Shown here one piece after another: positions 24,376 to 33,477 of a stretch of 64,000 nucleotides of DNA. The stretch is from Rhizobium sp. FKL33 (lineage in GTDB: Bacteria > Pseudomonadota > Alphaproteobacteria > Rhizobiales > Rhizobiaceae): the NCBI RefSeq assembly GCF_005222915.1, contig NZ_STFX01000007.1:1-64000 (forward strand). The letters run 5' to 3'. Made by a program: the position numbers and the translations under genes. The notes under the pieces are model-generated. The model was given only the letters and a program-made list of their open reading frames with translations. It was not told the origin of the DNA and did no database searches. Position 1 is the stretch's first letter. The number at the start of each line of letters is the position of its first letter.

Positions 24376-24796
24376 GTATTGTCCTTCCTTTTCAGGCTTC
24401 AGGCTCGTGGTGTCGGCGCTGAGGGCAAAGGCGGAAGGGAGACGCATCTCCCGTCAGTCCGTACGATCCGGCGCTGAGGTTCAGGGAGCCGGCGGCGTCC
24501 TCTCCCCCCCGCAAGACACGTTGCGACAAGCGTCCCCATCTCATGGAGAATGCGCGTCCTGCAGGTCTTCGCAGCAACAAAGCCAGTGCGATTTTCCCTG
24601 CCGGCAAACCGCTCCATCCCGTCCCGGCAGATCCGCGATGATCGCGAAGAATTGGCTAAATCCGTCAAACCGGTTCCCTGGTTTCAACACGGCCCTGATC
24701 CAGAGCCGTTTTCATTTTCGCGGCCACATTTACACCTTTCCGATATGTTGATCATTGCGCATCATGTTGGGGGTGCATTTCCCCGGAGGAAATGAA
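24376..24796. other. divergent intergenic region, no gene seen
   Basis: These 421 bases separate the lipoprotein gene and the LysR gene, which are transcribed away from each other. I see no conserved RNA, repeat or coding signal. Promoters of both genes must lie here. The last 12 bases hold the GGAGG ribosome site that defines the LysR start. Confidence 0.5.
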
Positions 24797-25684
24797 TTGG
24801 ACTCTCTCTTCAGCCTGAAAACCTTCCTGGCGGTCGCTGAACTGCGCAGCTTCTCTACTGCGGCGCGGCGATTGGAAATCTCTCCGGCGATGGTAAGCAA
24901 GCACATCATGCGTCTGGAAAAGCGCCTCGGATCGCGTCTGCTCAACCGAAACAGCCGCAATGTCAGCCTGACCGAAGCGGGCCAGCGTTACTTCGATCGC
25001 GTTCGTCCCTTGCTCGAAGGCCTCGAAGAAATCGAAACGGAACTCGGCGCGACAACCCAGACGCCGCGTGGGACCTTGCGGCTGAGCGCGCCGATCTGGA
25101 TGGCGAATGCGCGGTTTGCAGGCATCCTCTCCGCCTATCGCCACCTTTATCCCGAGGTAAAGCTCGATATTGAACTCAACGGGCGCCTGGTCGATCTGGT
25201 CGAGGAAGGGTATGATTTGGCCATACGCGTGGCCAGGGCGCTCGAAAAAGACGTGGTCGGCCGCAAACTGATCGATATGCGTTTCGTTTTGGTCGCCACC
25301 AGGGCGCTGCTTGAGCGCATCTCTGTGCCGACATCGCTTGCAGATCTCGATGGCGCGCCGTTTCTCTCCTATACGCCGGTCATGCCGACAGGACAGTTGA
25401 AGCTGCAAACCGGCGGCGAAGAGCGTATCATCCGCTTCGAGCCGGTGATGCGCAGCGCCAACGAGACTTTGATTCATGCAGCATGCCTGGAAGGCATGGG
25501 CATTACGATCCTTCCGCGGTGGCAACTGGACGAAGATCTCAAAACAGGAAATCTCGTGGAAATCCTGCCCGGCGATGTGGATCTGGCTGTTCCGCTCTAC
25601 GCGATTTACCCCAATCGCGCCTACCTTTCCGCCAAAGTCAGAACCTTTCTCGACTTCCTCGCCGCCGAGAACCGTCTGCGCTGA
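24797..25684 (+). CDS. LysR-family transcriptional regulator
   Basis: A 295-residue LysR regulator. The helix-turn-helix reads LFSLKTFLAVAELRSFSTAARRLEISPAMVSKHIMRLEKRLGSRLLNRNSRNVSLTEAG (residues about 4-62), followed by the effector-binding domain (LRLSAPIWMA..., IRVARALEKDVVGRKL...). The start is a TTG at 24797, chosen because GGAGG (24785-24789) lies 7 bases before it and the protein then starts exactly at the HTH domain; ATGs upstream give an unlikely extension. Its target is not obvious. It reads toward bmt, about 95 bases downstream of its stop, but bmt has its own operator-like palindrome. Confidence 0.88.
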   Translation: MDSLFSLKTFLAVAELRSFSTAARRLEISPAMVSKHIMRLEKRLGSRLLNRNSRNVSLTEAGQRYFDRVRPLLEGLEEIETELGATTQTPRGTLRLSAPIWMANARFAGILSAYRHLYPEVKLDIELNGRLVDLVEEGYDLAIRVARALEKDVVGRKLIDMRFVLVATRALLERISVPTSLADLDGAPFLSYTPVMPTGQLKLQTGGEERIIRFEPVMRSANETLIHAACLEGMGITILPRWQLDEDLKTGNLVEILPGDVDLAVPLYAIYPNRAYLSAKVRTFLDFLAAENRLR

Positions 25685-25726
25685 AATGGCGTTTGCGCCC
25701 TCCCAGGCGCCAAAGTCCTTGCATCC

Positions 25727-25746
25727 ATATAAAGATATCTTTATAT
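25727..25746. promoter_or_regulatory. perfect 20-base palindrome upstream of bmt (SahR-like operator)
   Basis: ATATAAAGATATCTTTATAT is perfectly symmetric and lies 32 bases before the bmt start. As I recall, palindromes of this sequence mark operators of ArsR-family regulators of methionine/SAH metabolism in alphaproteobacteria. The symmetry is seen; the regulator is inferred. Confidence 0.7.
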
Positions 25747-25778
25747 CTTTCTCCATCAGCAATCGCGAGGATACGCCC

Positions 25779-26786
25779 ATGACCGCCAATCCGCTTTCAG
25801 ACCTGCTCGCCCAAAAGGGCGTCCTCCTCGCCGACGGCGCCACCGGCACCTCGCTTTTCGCCATGGGTCTCGAAGCCGGCGAAGCGCCGGAACTGTGGAA
25901 CGAAGCCAAACCTGAAAACATCACCAAGCTGCATCAGGATTTCGTCGACGCCGGCGCCGATATCATTCTCACCAATTCCTTCGGCGGCACCCGCCAGCGG
26001 CTCAAGCTGCATCACGCCCAGGACAGGGTGCACGAACTCAACAAGAAAGCGGCGGAAATCGCCCGCGCCGTCGCCGACAAGGCGCCGCGCAAGGTGATCG
26101 TCGCGGGCTCGGTCGGTCCGACCGGCGAACTGCTCGTTCCGCTCGGCGCGCTGACCTATGAAGACGCCGTCTCCTCCTTCGCCGAACAGATGGAAGGCCT
26201 CAAGGCCGGCGGCGCCGATGTCGCCTGGATCGAGACCATGTCCTCGGCCGAAGAAATCCGCGCCGCCTGCGAAGCGGCGGTGAAGACCGGCCTGCCCTAT
26301 GTCTATACCGGCTCCTTCGACACCGCCGGCAAGACCATGATGGGCCTAGCGCCCAAGGATATCCACGGCGTCGCCGCCGATATCGGGGAAGGCCCGGTCG
26401 CCGTCGGCGCCAATTGCGGCGTCGGCGCGTCCGACATTCTGGCGACCCTTCTCGCCATGACAGAGGCCAAGCCGGACGCCACCGTCGTCGTCAAGGGCAA
26501 TTGCGGCATCCCGGAATTCCGCGGCGAGAAGATCTATTATTCCGGCACCCCGCCGCTGATGGCCGATTATGCGCGTCTTGCGCTGGACGCCGGGGCGAAG
26601 ATCATCGGGGGTTGCTGCGGCACCTCCTGCGAGCATCTCGCGGCGATCCGCGAAGCCGTGGACAACCACACGCCCGGCCCGCGCCCGACGCTCGACAGCA
26701 TCGTCGAGCGCATCGGTCCGCTGCGCAACAAGACCGCCGAGGAAGCCGCAGCCCCCCGCGAGCGTCGCGGCCGCAGCCGCGGCTGA
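25779..26786 (+). CDS. bmt: betaine-homocysteine S-methyltransferase-type enzyme
   Basis: A 335-residue Zn-dependent methyltransferase (S-methyl_trans family) that transfers a methyl group, in this family typically from glycine betaine, to homocysteine to give methionine and dimethylglycine. The barrel start LLADGATGTSLFAMGL (residues 16-31) and ILTNSFGG (about 63-70) are typical. The zinc ligands are the Cys in GANCGVG (about 211) and the Cys pair in GGCCGTS (about 277). The protein ends in a short basic tail, PRERRGRSRG, shared in style with other C1 enzymes in this window. The ATG has GAGG upstream and a perfect 20-base palindrome in its promoter. A terminator follows. It should work with the dehydrogenase at 58-61 kb. 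Confidence 0.85.
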   Translation: MTANPLSDLLAQKGVLLADGATGTSLFAMGLEAGEAPELWNEAKPENITKLHQDFVDAGADIILTNSFGGTRQRLKLHHAQDRVHELNKKAAEIARAVADKAPRKVIVAGSVGPTGELLVPLGALTYEDAVSSFAEQMEGLKAGGADVAWIETMSSAEEIRAACEAAVKTGLPYVYTGSFDTAGKTMMGLAPKDIHGVAADIGEGPVAVGANCGVGASDILATLLAMTEAKPDATVVVKGNCGIPEFRGEKIYYSGTPPLMADYARLALDAGAKIIGGCCGTSCEHLAAIREAVDNHTPGPRPTLDSIVERIGPLRNKTAEEAAAPRERRGRSRG

Positions 26787-26812
26787 CGCCGACAACGGCC
26801 GAGAGTATTGAG

Positions 26813-26838
26813 AAGGGCCCGGCGACGGGCCCTTTTTC
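26813..26838 (+). terminator. rho-independent terminator after bmt
   Basis: GGGCCCG (26815-26821) and CGGGCCC (26826-26832) pair around GCGA, followed by TTTTT. Confidence 0.92.
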
Positions 26839-26950
26839 ATGGGATCGACAGAGTCAGGGTCGGACAAGCATAAGTCGTGATATCCTTTAGCAAAAGGAGA
26901 AACACGGCGCCGATGATTCCATTTCAGCCGCGATCGAATATGGAGGCTCC

Positions 26951-28618
26951 ATGACGTCGGCGCTCGAGGATGCGCTCCGGCGATATCAGGGCGGCGATTA
27001 TCACGGCGTCATCGCCGACTACGGCGTATTGGCCCAGGAGCAAGATTGCCCGCAGGCTCTCCTCGTCATTCTGGCGCAATGCCATTTGCGGACAGGCTCG
27101 CCCTTGAGGGGCGCTCGGCATTTCCGGCGCGCCGCCGAAACCGAAGGCCGCGATCACGCGGCATTCATGCTGATCGCCGGTCACCTCTTTCTCGAGCATT
27201 TCGCAATCAACGAAGCCTATCAGGCAGGGCTTGCCGCCCGTGATCTCGCGCCTGCCGATGCGCGCACGCATCGCTTCTATTATCGCGCGCTTCGACACAC
27301 CTGCCTGTTTCGCGATATCGCCGAGGAGAATGACGCGCTTCTGGCGCGGCTGCGCGGCGGCGATCCGTTCTGGCGTTCGGCCGAAGATCCCTACACCCAT
27401 ATCGACTGGTCCGTCGATGAGGCCCTGGCCGCCGACCTCAGACTTTTCCCCCAGCCCCTGGTCGAGCAGCCCAGACCGGCGCTGCGCAAGACGAGAGACA
27501 GGCTGCGGATAGGCTATTTCCTTCCCTCTCTGGCGCCGGAAACCTCGCCGATGCGGCTGATGGCGCCCGTTCTGGCCCGCCATGACGTCAATCGCGTGGA
27601 CATCGACCTGATTACGCTCGAAACCGATCCGCCCGAAGGCCTTCCCTTTCGCTCCCTGGCCATCGGCGGCATCAATGACGAGAGCGCGGCCGACAGCATC
27701 CGCGCCCTGAACCTCGATATTCTCGTCGATCTTGCAGGGCATGCGCCCTCGGGCCGACAGAACCTGCTGGCGGAAGGGTTGGCGCCGCTCAGGGTCGGTT
27801 TTCTCGGAGTCACCGGTCCGAGCGCGGGGCTGAACTACGACTATATCGTCGCCGACTCATCGGTCGCGCCTGCGGATGCTGTGACGCGCCGCCAGGAAAG
27901 GCTCTGCCGCCTTCCGGGCGTCTTCACGCCGCTCCCGCCGCGCCCCGCCGACATCGAGCCCCGCAGCCGCGCGTCGCTGGATTTGCCGGAGGACGCGATC
28001 GTCATCGCTTTCTTTCATGAAAAGAGACGGCTCTCTCCCGCTTGTTTCATGAGCCTCGCCGCAATCCTCAAGGCAGACGACCGTATCGTGCTCTGGCTGC
28101 AATTCGCCAATCGCTTCAGCAGGGACAATCTGCTTGCCGCCATGGTGGAGGCCGGCGTCCCCGGCGAGCGTATCCGTTTCTCGACGCCCGCAGCGAGACG
28201 CAGCGAGCGCCTGGCGCGGCTGATGGCGGCGGATATGGTTCTCGACAGCTTCCCCCACAATGGCGCGGCCATGATCGCCGAAGCGTTGCAGCTCGGCCTA
28301 CCCATCGTGTCGCTGCGCACGGAGGCGTTCTGGGGTCGGATGACCGACAGCCTGCTTGCGACGCTCGGTCTCGACGAATTCACGGTCACGGACGAAGTCG
28401 CCTATGTCGATCTTGCGCTTTCTCTTGCCCGCGACGACGAAAAACGGAAAGCGCTTTCGGCAAAAATCCTCGGAAAAGTCGGGGCTTCGCCCGTCTTCGA
28501 TCCCGCAACTTTCGCCCAGAACCTCGAATCGGCGTATGAGCGGATGATAATGCGCGTGCGGGCCGGTCTTCCGCCTGAGGATCTCGATCCGCCGCCGCCC
28601 GCTTCGAAGACGAACTGA
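26951..28618 (+). CDS. OGT/SPINDLY-like glycosyltransferase with TPR-type N-terminus
   Basis: A 555-residue protein. The first 170 residues are helical with TPR-like spacing (LEDALRRYQGGDYHGVIADYGVLA...). From about residue 180 the sequence follows the glycosyltransferase family 41 catalytic region: LRIGYFLPSLAP, ILVDLAGHAPSGRQNLLAEGLAPLRVGFLGVTGPSAGLNYDYIVADS, RLPGVFTPLPPRP, and DMVLDSFPHNGAAMIAEALQLGLPIVSLRTEAFWGRM near residues 425-460. These enzymes put sugars on protein Ser/Thr or on other acceptors. No signal peptide is seen. It forms a pair with the small gene 15 bases downstream. The target is unknown. Confidence 0.85.
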   Translation: MTSALEDALRRYQGGDYHGVIADYGVLAQEQDCPQALLVILAQCHLRTGSPLRGARHFRRAAETEGRDHAAFMLIAGHLFLEHFAINEAYQAGLAARDLAPADARTHRFYYRALRHTCLFRDIAEENDALLARLRGGDPFWRSAEDPYTHIDWSVDEALAADLRLFPQPLVEQPRPALRKTRDRLRIGYFLPSLAPETSPMRLMAPVLARHDVNRVDIDLITLETDPPEGLPFRSLAIGGINDESAADSIRALNLDILVDLAGHAPSGRQNLLAEGLAPLRVGFLGVTGPSAGLNYDYIVADSSVAPADAVTRRQERLCRLPGVFTPLPPRPADIEPRSRASLDLPEDAIVIAFFHEKRRLSPACFMSLAAILKADDRIVLWLQFANRFSRDNLLAAMVEAGVPGERIRFSTPAARRSERLARLMAADMVLDSFPHNGAAMIAEALQLGLPIVSLRTEAFWGRMTDSLLATLGLDEFTVTDEVAYVDLALSLARDDEKRKALSAKILGKVGASPVFDPATFAQNLESAYERMIMRVRAGLPPEDLDPPPPASKTN

Positions 28619-28633
28619 ACGGATGAAGACGCC

Positions 28634-28981
28634 ATGACCGCAGCCCCCTTTCCCGATCGCGACGCCGTCGCCGAAAAAGCCCAGAGTTTTCAGGACGCCG
28701 ATCAGAGCTTTCTCAAGCTGCTGATGGAAAATCCTGTTCAGGACGACAATCTGATCGAAGGCCTGACGCTCTGGCTGAACCGCGCGGCCGAAGCCCGTTT
28801 CCTGAACTCGCTCAAGCTCGAAAAGACCGGCGAATGGCTGGGGCACAATGCGCCTGCGCGGCTGCAATTCCGCCTGATGGAACTGGCGAAATCCTCCCAG
28901 CACCCGGCTTACGCCGCCTATCGCGAAGGACTCCGCAAATCCAGGGGCCTTGAACTGGCCTTTCCCAAGGCCCCTGTCTGA
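28634..28981 (+). CDS. small conserved-looking protein paired with the glycosyltransferase
   Basis: A 115-residue, mostly alpha-helical soluble protein that I do not recognise. Codon use matches the neighbours, and the gene starts 15 bases after the glycosyltransferase stop, so the two are probably one transcript. The charged helices include DQSFLKLLMENPVQDDNLIEGL and NAPARLQFRLMELAKSSQHPAYAAYREGLRKSRG. No signal peptide or motif is seen. It might be an acceptor or helper of the enzyme, but this is inference from position only. Confidence 0.65.
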   Translation: MTAAPFPDRDAVAEKAQSFQDADQSFLKLLMENPVQDDNLIEGLTLWLNRAAEARFLNSLKLEKTGEWLGHNAPARLQFRLMELAKSSQHPAYAAYREGLRKSRGLELAFPKAPV

Positions 28982-29008
28982 TGCAATGTCCGGGCGTGCG
29001 GCGCTCCC

Positions 29009-31036
29009 TCAGCGGGGCGCCAGCGCCTTGGCGATCGACACAAGCCGGATGAATTCCGCCCGGTAGCCGAAGGGATCGGCGCCACGCGCCGCCTCGGCCA
29101 GCGCCCGGACCTGATCCCAACCATAATCCGAAAGGTCCGGGTCGCCGCGCAGTTTCCGCGCGAAGGCCGCGACTGCGACAGAAAAGCGGGCGTCGGTGGA
29201 TGCCGCATCGACGCTCTTCAAGGCGGCTCCCGCCATGACCGGGAACGAACTCAGCCGGCTCTCCTTTTCGCCCGGGCGCTTGTAGCGCAGCTTCACAAAG
29301 GCCAGTTCATCCGAAGCCGGCTTGGCGGCGTCCGGCGCGCCGTAACGCAGATCGTCGATCCGCGTGGCCGGGCTGCCCTTGGGCGTGATTTCATAGATTG
29401 CCGTCACCTCATGCCCCGAGCCGATTTCGCCGGCGTCGACCTTGTCGTCATTGAAATCCTCGCGGTTGAGCGCCCGGGTCTCATAGCCGATCAACCGGTA
29501 TTCCGAGACGCGGGCCGGGTTGAACTCCACCTGAATCTTGACGTCCTCTGCGATCGGAAAGAGCGCCGACATCGCATCCTGGGACAGGGCTTTTTCCGCC
29601 TCGGCGAGCGTGTCGATATAGGCGGCCTGGCCATTGCCGTTCTGCGCCAGCGCCTGCATCAACCCGTCATTGTAGTTTCCGGAGCCGAAGCCGAGCACCG
29701 ACAAATAGACGCCGCTTTTCCGTTTGGCGGCGATCAGCGATTTCAGCGCGTCGTCGCTCGACGCGCCGACATTGAAGTCGCCGTCGGTGGCGAGAAGCAC
29801 GCGGTTGACGCCATCCTTGACGAAACTCTTTTCCGCCAGCGCATAGGCGGTTTCGATGCCCTGAGCGCCCGCCGTCGAGCCGCCGGCCCCGAGCGCGTCG
29901 ATGGCGGCGAGTATCTTCGCCTTGTCGCGCACTGACGTCGACTCCAGCGCCACGCCCGAGGCTCCTGCATAAGTGACGACAGACACCTTGTCTTCGGGCG
30001 TCAACGTGTCGACCAGCATCCGGAAGGCGGTCTTGAGCAACGGCAATTTGTCGGGCTCGTCCATCGACCCCGATACGTCGATCAGGAAGACCAGATTGGC
30101 CGGCTTGCGTTGCGCAGCGCTCAACTGATAGCCGCGCAACCCGATATGGAGAAGCTCGGTCCCGGTATTCCAGGGAGTGGGCATGACGGTGGCGGTGGCG
30201 CGGAACGGTTCCTCCGGCGAGGCGGGCGCAGGCCAGTCATAGCGGAAATAATTGATCATCTCCTCCGGCCTGACCGCGTCGGGCGGCGGCAGCGCGCCAT
30301 CGAGCAGCATCCGCCGCGCATAGGCGTAAGATGCGGTGTCGACATCGATGGAGAAGGTGGAGACCGGCTCCTCCGCCACACGCTTGATCGGCGAGGCGTC
30401 TTTGCCGGAAAAACGGTCGCCTTGTGAAACGGGCGCCGGTTGCGCAGCGTCACTGTCGGCTAAGGCGTCGATCGGAATACGGAAACGATTGGCATGAGCG
30501 TTTTCTGGCCTCGGCGATCCCTTCGCCTTACCAGCCGGCGAAAGGCCCTGAGCAGCGAGGTTTGAAATGGCGACGCCTGGCGCGGCGGCAGGAGCCTCAT
30601 GCGCGGAGTTTATATCCAACGCCTTTGGTTTTGTAGGCGATAGCATCTGAGGCGACTGGTCAAGCAGGCCCTGAACCTCGGATGCGCTGAATTCGCTTTC
30701 CCGTTTTGTCGGCGCGCCAGCCACCTTCTTCGCGTTTGGTTCAGCGGCCGGCGTAACTGCCGGCGGTTCAGCCTGCCGGGCGAGATAGAGGCCGGCGGGC
30801 ACCAGCATCAGCATGGCGATCGCCGAACCGGCGAAGAGTGGTCTGGGCATATCGAAGATCCTCATCATGGTTTTGACGAGGCTTGGACGGCGGCCATCTC
30901 TGAAAGCTTGGGGCGCCGTCGCAGATTTTTGCTGCGCGTCGAACGCGGCCATGGCGGCGTCGAGCGCCGCTGCGCGCGCCGTCTCGGACGCTTCCGGAGG
31001 CGCCAGATGGGAAAGACGGTCGAGATCTCGTGTCAT
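29009..31036 (-). CDS. YfbK-like von Willebrand factor A protein with anti-sigma-like N-terminus
   Basis: A 675-residue membrane-anchored protein. A cytosolic start of about 65 residues is followed by one membrane helix (FAGSAIAMLMLVPAGLYLA) and a long Pro/Ala/Lys-rich linker. Then come a YfbK-type N-terminal domain (FSIDVDTASYAYARRMLLDGALPPPDAVRPEEMINYF) and a VWA domain with an intact metal-ion site DVSGSM near residue 324 and LLATDGDFNVG. A C-terminal DUF3520-like region ends it. The ECF sigma gene ends 11 bases before its start, so the cytosolic head probably acts as an anti-sigma factor. The AAGGAG ribosome site fixes ATG 31036. Function of the periplasmic VWA part is unknown. Confidence 0.85.
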   Translation of the reverse strand: MTRDLDRLSHLAPPEASETARAAALDAAMAAFDAQQKSATAPQAFRDGRRPSLVKTMMRIFDMPRPLFAGSAIAMLMLVPAGLYLARQAEPPAVTPAAEPNAKKVAGAPTKRESEFSASEVQGLLDQSPQMLSPTKPKALDINSAHEAPAAAPGVAISNLAAQGLSPAGKAKGSPRPENAHANRFRIPIDALADSDAAQPAPVSQGDRFSGKDASPIKRVAEEPVSTFSIDVDTASYAYARRMLLDGALPPPDAVRPEEMINYFRYDWPAPASPEEPFRATATVMPTPWNTGTELLHIGLRGYQLSAAQRKPANLVFLIDVSGSMDEPDKLPLLKTAFRMLVDTLTPEDKVSVVTYAGASGVALESTSVRDKAKILAAIDALGAGGSTAGAQGIETAYALAEKSFVKDGVNRVLLATDGDFNVGASSDDALKSLIAAKRKSGVYLSVLGFGSGNYNDGLMQALAQNGNGQAAYIDTLAEAEKALSQDAMSALFPIAEDVKIQVEFNPARVSEYRLIGYETRALNREDFNDDKVDAGEIGSGHEVTAIYEITPKGSPATRIDDLRYGAPDAAKPASDELAFVKLRYKRPGEKESRLSSFPVMAGAALKSVDAASTDARFSVAVAAFARKLRGDPDLSDYGWDQVRALAEAARGADPFGYRAEFIRLVSIAKALAPR

Positions 31037-31047
31037 GGTCAGTCTCC

Positions 31048-31563
31048 TTACGCCGCGTTCATGCCGAAAAGCGCCCGCAACCGTTTGCGGGCGGCATGCA
31101 GGTGCCAGGCGATGGTGCTTTCGCCGCAGCCGAGGATCTTGCCGGCCTCGGCATGATCGAGACCTTCGGAATAGACGAGCAGCACCGCATCCCTCTGCCG
31201 AGGAGACAGGCCGAGTGTCGCCTGCCACAGCGCCTCGAGCCGCTCGTCATCAGTCCCGTCATCTTCTACAGGCCAATCCGCCTGCCGGTCGCGCTTGGCG
31301 TCCCGCGCCCGCTTGCGCGCCTGATCGCGGACGGTGTTGAGGACCAGCGCATAGAGCCAGGTGCGAAACGCGGCATCGCCGCGAAACTGCGAGATCGCGC
31401 TTGCAAGCCGGATACAGACATCCTGGGCTGCGTCTTCCGCATCGGCCTTGTTGCCCGTCCACTTCCACGCGGTCGCGTGAATGAAGCCGTAATGCCGCTC
31501 GATCAGCGTCCTGAACGCCTCACGGTCTCCGGCGCCGGCGCGGCGCGCCAATTCCTTGTCCAA
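31048..31563 (-). CDS. ECF-type RNA polymerase sigma factor
   Basis: A 171-residue sigma-70 family protein with region 2 (FRTLIERHYGFIHATAWKWTGNKADAEDAAQDVCIRLA, about residues 18-55) and region 4 (LSPRQRDAVLLVYSEGLDHAEAGKILGCGESTIAWHLHAARKRLRALFG, about 118-166). It lacks region 3, as expected for ECF factors. It is co-transcribed with the VWA membrane protein, a probable regulator of its activity. Target promoters cannot be named from this window. Confidence 0.9.
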   Translation of the reverse strand: MDKELARRAGAGDREAFRTLIERHYGFIHATAWKWTGNKADAEDAAQDVCIRLASAISQFRGDAAFRTWLYALVLNTVRDQARKRARDAKRDRQADWPVEDDGTDDERLEALWQATLGLSPRQRDAVLLVYSEGLDHAEAGKILGCGESTIAWHLHAARKRLRALFGMNAA

Positions 31564-31726
31564 GCGCCCCTCCCTTTCTGTCTAAGCTCTCGAACACTGA
31601 GACGTTTCATCTTCAAAAAAGCTTGGGGCTCGGATCAAGAAAATTTAGCGGCCACTTTCAACCGCTTGCGCTAGATAGGCCGAGAAGTTTGTTCTAACTT
31701 TGTTCGGACTCTCCGCAAAGGCTCCC

Positions 31727-32602
31727 ATGACACCGCGCCGCGACTATCAACTTGGGCTTCTTCTCGTCACGCTCTCGGCCGTGGCCTGGAGCACCGCCGG
31801 CTTTTTCACTCGCCTGATCCCGCATGACAGCTGCACGCTGCTGGCCTGGCGGGGCATTTTCGGCGCTCTAAGCCTGCTCGTGGTGGTCATCCTGATGCAT
31901 GGTCGCGGCTGGACGCGCGAATTCCTGCGCATCGGCAAGCCGGAAGTCGCCTATATAGGCATCACCATCTGCGGCATGATCATGTTCATCACCTCCTTCG
32001 CCCATACATCCGTGGCGCATGGGGCGGTGATCTACGCGACCATTCCCTTCATTGCCGCGTTGCTCGGCTGGATCTTTCTTGACGAGGTTCCCGATCGCGG
32101 CGCCATCGCAGCCAGCGCCGCGGCGCTGGTCGGGGTAGCGGTCATGGTCGGCTTCGGCGCTGATGGCGGACTGTTCGGCGATGCGCTCGCTCTGGGCATG
32201 ACGCTCTGCATGGGCTTCTCGATCATCCTGATGCGCAGGAACCCGAAAATGGCGGCGGCGCCAGCCGCAGCGATCGGCGCGCTTCTGAGCGGACTGATCT
32301 GCTGGCCGCTCGGGGATCCGCTGTCGGTCACCACTGTCGAACTCTGGCAGCTTGCGGCCTTCGGCGCGGTCAATTCCGCCATGGGCCTCGCCTGTTTCGC
32401 CTGGGGCTCCAAGCGCCTGCCGGCAATCGAGACCGGCCTGATCGGCGCGCTCGACACGCCGCTTGCGCCGCTCTGGGTGTGGATCGCCTTCGGCGAACAC
32501 GTTGGTCCCCAGACTATGATCGGCGGCGGGATTGTCATGGCCGCCGTCGTCGCGCATGTGCTGTGGAGCCAGCGCCGCCAACCCGTAGGAAGCCCGGCAT
32601 GA
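31727..32602 (+). CDS. EamA/DMT-family transporter (tandem copy 1)
   Basis: A 291-residue membrane protein with about ten hydrophobic helices in two EamA halves. Markers are AVAWSTAGFFTRLIPHDSCTLLAWRG (residues about 18-43), AHGAVIYATIPFIAALLGWIFLDEVPDRG in the first half and SAMGLACFAWGSKRLPAIETGLIGALDTPLAPLWVWIAFGE in the second. Family members export amino acids, nucleosides or metabolites; the substrate is unknown. The ATG at 31727 has AAAGG at a good distance. Its stop overlaps the start of a second, clearly homologous copy. Confidence 0.88.
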   Translation: MTPRRDYQLGLLLVTLSAVAWSTAGFFTRLIPHDSCTLLAWRGIFGALSLLVVVILMHGRGWTREFLRIGKPEVAYIGITICGMIMFITSFAHTSVAHGAVIYATIPFIAALLGWIFLDEVPDRGAIAASAAALVGVAVMVGFGADGGLFGDALALGMTLCMGFSIILMRRNPKMAAAPAAAIGALLSGLICWPLGDPLSVTTVELWQLAAFGAVNSAMGLACFAWGSKRLPAIETGLIGALDTPLAPLWVWIAFGEHVGPQTMIGGGIVMAAVVAHVLWSQRRQPVGSPA

Positions 32603-33477
32603 CAGAGTTGACGCTCGACCAGATCCATCGCGACCGCCAGATCGGCGTGATCTTCGTCATGCTGGCCGCCATCACCTGGAGCACGGCCGGCTTCTTCACC
32701 CGGCTGATCGGCCTCGATTACGCCGCCATGATCGCCGGCCGCGGCATTTTCGGCGGCTTGGGCCTGTTTGCGATCATTGTCATGACCGAAGGGCGCAACT
32801 GGCCGCGCCTGTTCGCCGCCATGCGCGGCGCGTCCCTGCTCTATGTCGTGCTGGTGGTGGCCGGCATGACCGCCTTCGTCGGCTCGCTCGGCTTGACGTC
32901 GGTGGCGCACAACGCCGTTATCTTCGCCACGCTGCCGCTGATGGCCGGATTTCTCGGCTGGATGATCCTCCGCGAAAAGCCGACGCCAGCCTCCGTCGCC
33001 GCTGCGGGCCTTGCGCTCATCGGCGTCGCGATCATGGTGGGATTCGGCGCCGATGGCGGGCTCTCGGGCGATGCGCTGTCGGTGCTGTCGACGCTCTGCA
33101 TGACGCTCTGCATCATCGTCATCCGGCGCCATCCGGAAATCTCGATCGTCGCCTGCTCCTGCGTGGGATCGCTGACCAGCGGCCTGATCTGCCTGCCTTT
33201 CGCCGATCTCTCGGTCGCGGCGCCCCATCAGCTCCTCTTTCTCGTCCTGTTCGGGCTCGTCAATTCCGCCGCCGGCCTGACGCTGTTCTCGCTCGGCTCC
33301 CGCAAACTGCCCGCCATGCAGACGGCGCTGATATCGACGCTCGACACGCCGCTCGCTCCGCTCTGGGTATGGATCGCCTTTCAGGAACACGTCACGCCGC
33401 AGACGCTGATCGGCGGCGCCATCGTGCTGGCGGCGGTCATCGGCAATATCGTGTGGAGCAGGCGCGCGGTGGCGTGA
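32599..33477 (+). CDS. EamA/DMT-family transporter (tandem copy 2)
   Basis: A 292-residue transporter closely similar to copy 1 along its length: ITWSTAGFFTRLIGLDYAAMIAGRGIFGGL, GVAIMVGFGADGGLSGDALS and LISTLDTPLAPLWVWIAFQEHVTPQTLIGGAIV all have counterparts there. The ATG overlaps the previous stop (ATGA), so both subunits are made together. Such paired EamA proteins may act as a heterodimer or have diverged in substrate. The gene ends exactly where a convergent DUF433 gene ends. Confidence 0.88.
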   Translation: MTELTLDQIHRDRQIGVIFVMLAAITWSTAGFFTRLIGLDYAAMIAGRGIFGGLGLFAIIVMTEGRNWPRLFAAMRGASLLYVVLVVAGMTAFVGSLGLTSVAHNAVIFATLPLMAGFLGWMILREKPTPASVAAAGLALIGVAIMVGFGADGGLSGDALSVLSTLCMTLCIIVIRRHPEISIVACSCVGSLTSGLICLPFADLSVAAPHQLLFLVLFGLVNSAAGLTLFSLGSRKLPAMQTALISTLDTPLAPLWVWIAFQEHVTPQTLIGGAIVLAAVIGNIVWSRRAVA

